Shown here: positions 14,799 to 19,667 of the stretch, piece after piece
Layout of the letters: every line of letters starts with the position of its first letter
Position numbering within the stretch: the first letter of the stretch is position 1
Source of the DNA: an uncultured Oscillospiraceae bacterium
GTDB taxonomy: Bacteria > Bacillota > Clostridia > Oscillospirales > Ruminococcaceae
NCBI GenBank assembly: GCA_934481355.1
Contig: CAKSPH010000040.1
Coordinates: 1-19,667 of the forward strand
DNA length: 19,667 nucleotides
Reading direction: 5' to 3'
Program-made: the position numbers and the translations under genes
Notes under the pieces: generated by a model
Database searches by the model: none
The model's input: the letters and a program-made list of their open reading frames with translations, nothing else
Told to the model about the DNA's origin: nothing

Positions 14799-15812
14799 AT
14801 GGATATTTACTCAATGACCCGCGATAAGCTTGCGGAATGGTTCCGGAAGCATGGTGAAAATCCTGCAAAGGCGGTTATTCTGTTCGAATGGCTGTATCAG
14901 AGGGAGATATCAGAATTCCGGGAGCTTCCATTCTCCGAACGCGTCATATCAGCGCTGGAAAGCGCTTTCACGATGTCGCTCCCTGAAACGGAGGCCACAA
15001 GCAGCGGCGATGATACCGAGAAGCTCCTGCTGAAGCTGAACGACGGCGAATTTGTGGAAACGGTTCTCATGCGGCAGAAATACGGAAACAGCGTGTGCAT
15101 TTCCACGCAGGTCGGCTGTGCGATGGGCTGCGCATTCTGCCAGAGCGGGCGTCTGAAAAAGCGGCGCAGCCTCACCCCTGGAGAAATGACGGCTCAGGTG
15201 ATGAAGCTCCTAAAAGTGACCGGTGGAAAGATACACAGCGTAACAGTCATGGGCATAGGAGAACCCTTCGATAATTTTGACGCCGTGCGGAATTTCTGCG
15301 ATATAATGACGGACTACAAGGGACTTGCGCTCGGAGAAAAGCACGTCACGGTATCGACCTGCGGAATAATTCCGGGAATAAAGGCATGGACGGAGCTTCC
15401 GCACCCATGCAGCCTTGCCGTGAGCCTCCATGCACCGGATAACGCGCTTCGCTCCAGGCTGATGCCGGTGAACCAGAAATATCCGGTCGAAGAGGTAATA
15501 GCCGCCGCTCGCGATTTTGCCGTAAGGCACAACCGCCGCGTAACGCTGGAATACGTCATGCTCTGCGGAATCAACGACGCGCCGGAGCAGGCTCGCAGGC
15601 TTGCCGGGCTTATCGGGTCAGACCCGCATTTCTATGTGAATATAATTCCGTACAACGGCAACGACAGCGGATTCACACAATCCAGCCGGGAACGGATAAT
15701 GGCGTTTTACGATGTCCTGAAAAAAAACGGGACAGCCGTAACCATGCGCCGCGAGTTCGGCGGAGGGATAAACGCAGCCTGCGGTCAGCTCAGCTCATCA
15801 AGGGAAACGTAA
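14799..15812 (+). CDS. rlmN: 23S rRNA (adenine-2503-C2)-methyltransferase, RlmN
   Basis: This dual-specificity radical SAM enzyme methylates C2 of A2503 in 23S rRNA and, in bacteria where tested, A37 of some tRNAs. The 337-residue protein shows the cluster motif CAMGC..C (C107, C111, C114), the conserved cysteine C100 in CISTQVGC and the methyl-carrying C328 in GINAACGQ. GIGEPFDNFD and HAPDN are also typical. It has valine in TQVGC, as in RlmN, whereas Cfr resistance enzymes have CISSQCGC, so RlmN is the better call. ATG is preceded by GGGAGG and sits one base after the upstream stop. A strong hairpin follows the stop codon. Confidence 0.94.
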   Translation: MDIYSMTRDKLAEWFRKHGENPAKAVILFEWLYQREISEFRELPFSERVISALESAFTMSLPETEATSSGDDTEKLLLKLNDGEFVETVLMRQKYGNSVCISTQVGCAMGCAFCQSGRLKKRRSLTPGEMTAQVMKLLKVTGGKIHSVTVMGIGEPFDNFDAVRNFCDIMTDYKGLALGEKHVTVSTCGIIPGIKAWTELPHPCSLAVSLHAPDNALRSRLMPVNQKYPVEEVIAAARDFAVRHNRRVTLEYVMLCGINDAPEQARRLAGLIGSDPHFYVNIIPYNGNDSGFTQSSRERIMAFYDVLKKNGTAVTMRREFGGGINAACGQLSSSRET

Positions 15813-15842
15813 AACAGGAGGGGCGCGAAGCTCCTCCTGTTT
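15812..15842. terminator. Bidirectional intrinsic terminator between rlmN and the lipoprotein gene
   Basis: AAACAGGAGGGGC (15812-15824) pairs with GCTCCTCCTGTTT (15830-15842), a 13-bp stem with one G-T pair and a GCGAA loop. T-rich sequence follows on both strands, so it serves the two converging transcripts. It begins at the last base of the rlmN stop codon. Confidence 0.8.
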
Positions 15843-15844
15843 GC

Positions 15845-16387
15845 TTATTCCTCTACAAGACCGACTTCCTCGGTATACGGCGCTACATCGCTGAAATACG
15901 CGGCAAGCTTGTTTCCCGGACACTTGAACGACAGTATATTCCCGGTAGATTTGTCGGCGGTTACAGTGCAGGAAAAGCCCTCTGCCGTTGTTTTGGCTGT
16001 AAGTACCCCGTCGCGCTCCGTTAATTCTGCATTATCCAGCCCGTCTATTCCCTCTGCTATGAGCCCCGGCAGGATCGTGAAATCTCCCCCGCCGGCTTCA
16101 GCCGAGAGCTCCCCGAGACTTGCGGTAAGCGTTCCGTTGCGGAGCTTCATTTCAACTCCGGAAAGCTCCGGCGGCTCAGTGAAAAGGAACTCCCAACAGC
16201 CCGGCTCGCTTCGTGTGACCTCGGCCTGAGCCCTGTTCGTTCCGAATGTTATTTCCGCGCCCGCAGACCAGCTTTCCGGGATCTCCGGGGATTTCTGCCG
16301 TGTGAACGGATTACTTCCCTGACAGCCTGTAAGCGCCGCCGAAACCAGAAGAACGGCTCCGGCTGTGATAATTTTTAGCCTGTTCAT
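15845..16387 (-). CDS. Hypothetical small lipoprotein
   Basis: The 180-residue protein is a predicted surface lipoprotein of unknown function. The signal peptide (about 1-21) ends in the lipobox LTGC, with C22 as the modified cysteine. The mature part is mainly polar beta-strand-like sequence (EITFGTNRAQAEVTRSEPG, LTASLGELSAEAGG), rich in Glu and Gly, with no catalytic motif that I recognise. ATG at 16387 has GGAGGG seven bases upstream. It starts 40 bases after the end of the NAD(P)HX-repair gene on the same strand and probably shares that transcript, although the functional link is unclear. Confidence 0.83.
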   Translation of the reverse strand: MNRLKIITAGAVLLVSAALTGCQGSNPFTRQKSPEIPESWSAGAEITFGTNRAQAEVTRSEPGCWEFLFTEPPELSGVEMKLRNGTLTASLGELSAEAGGGDFTILPGLIAEGIDGLDNAELTERDGVLTAKTTAEGFSCTVTADKSTGNILSFKCPGNKLAAYFSDVAPYTEEVGLVEE

Positions 16388-16427
16388 GTATACTCCCTCC
16401 GAAATCTGATGAAAGGAGCATTGTGCG

Positions 16428-17939
16428 TCAATCCCCGGAATACACCTCTGGCAGCGCGCCGATAATATCCGTGGGAAGAATACTTTCCGCAGGCATACGC
16501 CGTGTCAGTATATCAGCGGCTTTCCAGTGACAGTAAGCACCCGCGCAGGCAGCTTTAAACGGCTCTATTCCCTGCGCTGCAAACGCGCCGATGATTCCGG
16601 TAAGCACATCCCCGCTGCCGCCCTTGGAAAGTCCGCTACACGCATGAGCATTCACGCATACCCTGCCGTCCGGCGAGGCTACAACAGTGTCAGCGCCTTT
16701 CAGCAGAAGATCAACGCCGTATTCTTCAGCAAACGCGGAAGCCCTGCTCAGCCTGTCTGACTGTATCTCCCTGACGGAAAGCCCGGTCATCCTGCTGAAT
16801 TCCAGCGGGTGCGGGGTCAGTATCGTATCGCCTGTCCGCTCCTTTAACACATCTATATTCCCGGATATTGAATTTATTCCATCAGCGTCGATAACTACCG
16901 GACAAGACGCGTTTCTTATGACGAATTCTGTCAGCCTGCGCGTGCCGTCTGAATTTCCGAGCCCGCAGCCTATCAGTACGGCGGAGGCAGTTTTCAGCTT
17001 CGGAAGAACGATCTGCTCCAGCGTATCCAGAGAGATTTCAGCGAAACCGTAATTGTCCTCCGGAAGAGGAACATAGACTGCCTCGTGAAGTCCCGCCGCC
17101 ATTATTTTTACGGCGCTAACCGGAGAAGCTGCGAAATACAGTCCCGCGCCGCTCCGGAGGGCGGCTTTCGCGCACATGATCGCCGCTCCGCTGAAACAGA
17201 GGCTCCCGGCGAAACCCAAAAGCCGCCCGAAGCTCCCCTTATGGGTATTTCTTCCGTGTGGCAGAAACGGTCTGCGCAGGCTCTCGTCCGTCAGGAAGCC
17301 CACATTGTTGTCCGCGTAGCACTCCTCGCCGATACCTATATCAAGGAGCGCCGTTTCCCCGAGGATATCGGAAGCCGGAGCGTTCAGGAGACCCCGCTTC
17401 ATCGCGGCAATTACCAGCGTGTGAGTAGGTTTGAAACAGCGCTCGTCCATCTCTCCGGAGTCGGAATTCACACCGCTGGGAACGTCCACTGAAACACGGT
17501 ATTTGCAGTGTGAAGCCGCAGAAACTGCGGTCAGCGCATTCTCGTTCAACCTTCCATGGAAGCCCGTTCCATAAATGCAGTCAACTGCGCAGTCAGCGCC
17601 ATTAATCGCTTCTTCTGCGCGGCTCATGTCATAAACCGGAACACCGGAAAGCCGCGCGTAATTCTCCTTTGCGCAATCAGTTTTCGGTTCACCGCTTACC
17701 AGAAGAACCCGCACTTCCCTGCCGTTTTCGTATAGCAGGCGCGCTATCACAAGACCGTCCCCGCCATTGTTTCCGGAGCCGCACAGGATTACCGTGCGCG
17801 CAGCCGCCGGCAGAAGCTCAAGCAGGAATTCTGCACAGCGCGTCCCGGCGTTCTCCATCATCCGGAGATAGCTGATTCCGCCGGCGTCACAGCGCTGTTC
17901 CGCCGTTTTCATCTGGGAATTTGAAACCACATAGTTCAT
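16428..17939 (-). CDS. nnr: Bifunctional NAD(P)H-hydrate epimerase / ADP-dependent dehydratase
   Basis: The enzyme repairs hydrated NADH and NADPH (NADHX/NADPHX): the N-terminal YjeF domain epimerises R and S forms and the C-terminal domain dehydrates the S form with ADP. The 503-residue protein has both domains. The epimerase part (about 1-210) has GSGNNGGDG (54-62), DCIYGTG (120-126) and DVPSGVNSDSG (152-162). The dehydratase part (about 220-500) has NTHKGSFG (231-238), DADGIN (351-356), TPHPLEF (375-381) and KGGSGDVLTG, with catalytic D444. HACSG stands where TGNPG is commonest. ATG at 17939 follows AGGAGG by seven bases. It has its own promoter and a lipoprotein gene downstream. Confidence 0.95.
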   Translation of the reverse strand: MNYVVSNSQMKTAEQRCDAGGISYLRMMENAGTRCAEFLLELLPAAARTVILCGSGNNGGDGLVIARLLYENGREVRVLLVSGEPKTDCAKENYARLSGVPVYDMSRAEEAINGADCAVDCIYGTGFHGRLNENALTAVSAASHCKYRVSVDVPSGVNSDSGEMDERCFKPTHTLVIAAMKRGLLNAPASDILGETALLDIGIGEECYADNNVGFLTDESLRRPFLPHGRNTHKGSFGRLLGFAGSLCFSGAAIMCAKAALRSGAGLYFAASPVSAVKIMAAGLHEAVYVPLPEDNYGFAEISLDTLEQIVLPKLKTASAVLIGCGLGNSDGTRRLTEFVIRNASCPVVIDADGINSISGNIDVLKERTGDTILTPHPLEFSRMTGLSVREIQSDRLSRASAFAEEYGVDLLLKGADTVVASPDGRVCVNAHACSGLSKGGSGDVLTGIIGAFAAQGIEPFKAACAGAYCHWKAADILTRRMPAESILPTDIIGALPEVYSGD

Positions 17940-17966
17940 GGCAGTGCCTCCTGATTCGTTTTTTAT

Positions 17967-17995
17967 ATTATAGCACTTTTACATTTGAAAATCAA
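17967..17995 (-). promoter_or_regulatory. Sigma-A promoter of nnr
   Basis: On the minus strand TTGATT (17995-17990), 17 bases and TATAAT (17972-17967) lie just before the nnr ribosome site. The -35 box overlaps the stop codon of the upstream lipoprotein gene. Confidence 0.85.
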
Positions 17996-18879
17996 TCCTG
18001 TGTTCCGTTAGCAGAATAATGCCGGGTCAGTGAGTTCTCCTCAAACACCCTGCGCATACCCTCTGCGAGGGAATCAAGCGGGAGCTTCTGGGTGTATTTG
18101 ACCGGATTCCGGGTTGTGGAGGTCACACGGGTCTCGGCTATATCCTCACTTCCGGCAAATGCGAGGTCGTCAATGATGTTATTGTTCCGCGAGTAAGCCC
18201 ATAGTTCACCGTCCTCATCGTAAACGTCGTACCGAAGCATCTGACCGTCAGCTACCTCACAGAAACCGTCTTTTTCCTGATAGATATACAGGGTGAATTT
18301 CTCTCCAGGTGCATAAGCCGGATAATAGTCCTCCTGATACTCCACCGCCCCGCTCATACGGACGAACACCACCCGGTCCGGCTCGCTTCCGTCTACAAGG
18401 TCGCGGATAAGACGTACCTCGTAGTACTGCCGCCAGTTATCAGTCTCGCTGAAAAGCCCGGAAGCCTTTTTCGGAGTGAGCGCTGAAATACACTCCACAA
18501 GGTAGAATGAATCCGTAGGTCCATGAAGCTGATTATCCACAAGTGTACCCACATAATCATTATAGTCGATGAATCCTCCGGAGCCCTGTGGATTCAATCC
18601 TTTGAAAACCTTGTCAAAATAGGCTCCGTCCCCGGTCGGAAACTCGTCAAGCAGCCAACCCACTGTAACTTCCGTTGTACCGTCAGCTTGCGGGGCTTCT
18701 CCGGTAATTTGAGCTGTCTCCAATGCAGATGCATCAGCTGTAAGCTCATCATCAGATTCGCTGGTCGGCTTCTGATTTGATACAGCGGGTTGTTCGCTCA
18801 CCGGCGGAGTGACCTCCCGTGATGTACAACCGGAAAGAATTACTGCCGCAAGTAGTATTAAAACTGATCTGTATTTCAT
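17992..18879 (-). CDS. Hypothetical lipoprotein
   Basis: The 295-residue protein is a predicted exported lipoprotein of unknown function. MKYRSVLILLAAVILSGC gives a clear signal peptide, with C18 modified. Residues about 19-70 are a low-complexity Ser/Thr/Glu/Pro linker, followed by a folded acidic domain with many aromatic residues (WLLDEFPTGDGAYFDKVF, YDVYDEDGELWAYSRN). No enzyme motif was recognised. ATG at 18879 has GGAGG six bases upstream. A promoter is not clear: TTGTAA followed by TATATAG-like sequence lies in 18905-18942 with poor spacing. The terminator at 18942-18969 separates it from the RNA gene upstream. Confidence 0.85.
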   Translation of the reverse strand: MKYRSVLILLAAVILSGCTSREVTPPVSEQPAVSNQKPTSESDDELTADASALETAQITGEAPQADGTTEVTVGWLLDEFPTGDGAYFDKVFKGLNPQGSGGFIDYNDYVGTLVDNQLHGPTDSFYLVECISALTPKKASGLFSETDNWRQYYEVRLIRDLVDGSEPDRVVFVRMSGAVEYQEDYYPAYAPGEKFTLYIYQEKDGFCEVADGQMLRYDVYDEDGELWAYSRNNNIIDDLAFAGSEDIAETRVTSTTRNPVKYTQKLPLDSLAEGMRRVFEENSLTRHYSANGTQD

Positions 18880-18941
18880 ATTTTACCTCCAAAATCATTA
18901 GATTTCATTCTATATAACAACTGCAAACACAAAAAGGTTAC

Positions 18942-18969
18942 AAAAAAGCCCCGCTATTGCGAGGCTTTT
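18942..18969 (-). terminator. Intrinsic terminator of the large RNA candidate
   Basis: On the minus strand AAAAGCCTCGC (18969-18959), loop AATA and GCGGGGC (18954-18948) form a stem with one T-G pair, followed by TTTTTT (18947-18942). Read on the plus strand the same stem has a C-A mismatch, so it works best leftward, ending transcription from 19583. Confidence 0.85.
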
Positions 18970-19548
18970 CATATATTCAGTTGTATTTAATCAGTTCATT
19001 GGAATGTACCGCCTTGAAATATAATTCTGGTGGTGATCAGTTTTCCATCGGACTAGATTCCTTTCATAGATTTCGCTGCTTTAAATATGTGTTTCACCGG
19101 AAACCACCTGCTTTCTGGTCGTTACGATCTGAAGGGGTGATCTATGTAAACGCATATAGCGGTAAAATCATCTGCGGTGCCTTGAGCCGTGCATCATTTT
19201 AATAGCTAAACGCCATGTCAGGCGAGGAATCCGCACCTTATGGGTCAGACAGCACCCTGTGCGCTCCTGCGTCACTGCTAACTGATCTCAGCTCTTATCA
19301 CGAGCCGCAGATGATGAGAACTGTGAATCGCTGTTTTCCACTGGACTCGCTTCCTTTCTGCTTACAGCTAAAATGATGAAGTAAAAATCATCAGAGGTGC
19401 ATCGGATTATATCCTGTCGCGTTGTTTGTTGAATTGAGTTGTCAGCTTAATTCATCGGAACTTACCTCTTTCATAGATTAGGTCAGGATCTTGGTTGAAT
19501 GTCAAGTGAGATTTACTTCTTAGATGTTTGTATTGATTTCCTTTCCTT
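18943..19548 (-). ncRNA. Candidate large structured noncoding RNA (~600 nt)
   Basis: The stretch has no credible open frame on the minus strand, but has a near-consensus promoter at one end and an intrinsic terminator at the other, about 606 bases apart. Many helices can form. ATCATCTGCGG (19315-19305) pairs perfectly with CCGCAGATGAT (19177-19167). TGATGA/TCATCA forms a hairpin (19393-19374). GCTGT/ACAGC encloses 19363-19335. GGTGGT (19108-19103) pairs with ACCACC (19034-19029), TCTATG (19070-19065) with CATAGA (19146-19141), and GATCAGTT (19287-19280) with AACTGATC (19042-19035), a possible pseudoknot. Two kinds of sequence module are repeated inside it. The signatures of RNase P RNA, tmRNA and SRP RNA were not found. 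Its size would suit large ornate RNAs of Firmicutes such as ROOL, but I cannot confirm that from memory of the consensus. Confidence 0.65.
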
Positions 19549-19554
19549 GACTAT

Positions 19555-19583
19555 ATTCTACCACACGCAACGTAAAAAGTCAA
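19555..19583 (-). promoter_or_regulatory. Sigma-A promoter of the large RNA candidate
   Basis: On the minus strand TTGACT (19583-19578), 17 bases and TAGAAT (19560-19555) make a strong promoter; transcription would start near 19548. Beyond it, 19584-19667 is AT-rich and holds no gene that I can support. Confidence 0.85.
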
Positions 19584-19667
19584 TAGTTTTTCTTCGTTTT
19601 CTATGACTTTTTTGTTATTTTTACCTAATGCACATATTCCGACCACTTGTTTTACCAACAATATACA

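Noticed and set aside
14799..15812. A Cfr-type antibiotic resistance methyltransferase instead of RlmN
   Set aside because: The sequence around C100-C114 has TQVGC and lacks the Cfr-type cysteine; length and gene context fit RlmN.
18957..19202. An 81-codon open frame on the plus strand
   Set aside because: It begins inside the terminator hairpin, lacks a ribosome site, has no family resemblance, and the region behaves as a minus-strand RNA.
18943..19548. RNase P RNA, tmRNA or SRP RNA
   Set aside because: The GAGGAAAGTCC-type RNase P core, the tRNA-like ends and tag frame of tmRNA, and the SRP GGAAG apical domain were not seen; the 600-nt length also fits none of them.
19584..19667. The end of a protein gene entering from the right edge on the minus strand
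   Set aside because: Short frames are open to the edge (one ends at 19621), but there is too little sequence, no recognisable motif, and the longer frame would run through the RNA promoter.

Overview
The window looks like the chromosome of a strictly anaerobic, mid-GC Firmicute, most likely a Ruminococcus-like member of the Clostridia (Oscillospirales). The grounds are AGGAGG ribosome sites, near-consensus sigma-A promoters with 17-bp spacers, lipoprotein signal peptides, an anaerobic ribonucleotide reductase, and oxygen-sensitive iron-sulfur enzymes (five proteins with radical-SAM or RlmD-type cysteine clusters). The genus is an inference from gene content. No phage, insertion sequence or CRISPR array was seen.

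Layout, left to right. (1) 1-2721, minus strand: prfB (release factor 2), rlmD (rRNA uracil methyltransferase, 1-base overlap with prfB) and the start of a probable formate/nitrite-transporter-family protein, all behind a strong promoter at 2693-2721. (2) 2748-3140: a hairpin-rich spacer, then tRNA-Leu(CAA) with its own promoter and terminator. (3) 3147-3785: two small membrane proteins with a promoter. (4) 3800-3973: a 174-bp element that folds into one long branched hairpin. (5) 3975-10546, minus strand: a four-gene operon of an orphan oligopeptide-type binding lipoprotein, a short cobalamin methionine synthase (no reactivation domain), a TIGR03960 radical SAM protein and its DUF2344 partner. 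(6) 10604-13648, minus strand: nrdD and nrdG, separated by a strong intrinsic-terminator hairpin and preceded by a consensus promoter and a perfect NrdR-box palindrome. (7) 13808-15842, plus strand: a TIGR01212 radical SAM protein and rlmN, the only plus-strand genes. (8) 15845-18879, minus strand: a small lipoprotein and the bifunctional NAD(P)HX repair enzyme in one operon, and a second lipoprotein upstream. (9) 18942-19583: a stretch of about 600 nt with no credible protein, bounded by a near-consensus promoter and an intrinsic terminator, with internal repeats and long-range complementarity. I read it as a large structured noncoding RNA.

Most protein genes are housekeeping: translation termination, rRNA modification at U1939 and A2503, anaerobic dNTP synthesis, methionine synthesis and metabolite repair. 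The two elements best deserving attention are the ~600-nt RNA candidate (18942-19583) and the 174-bp branched hairpin (3800-3973). Neither matches a family whose consensus I can recall with certainty.
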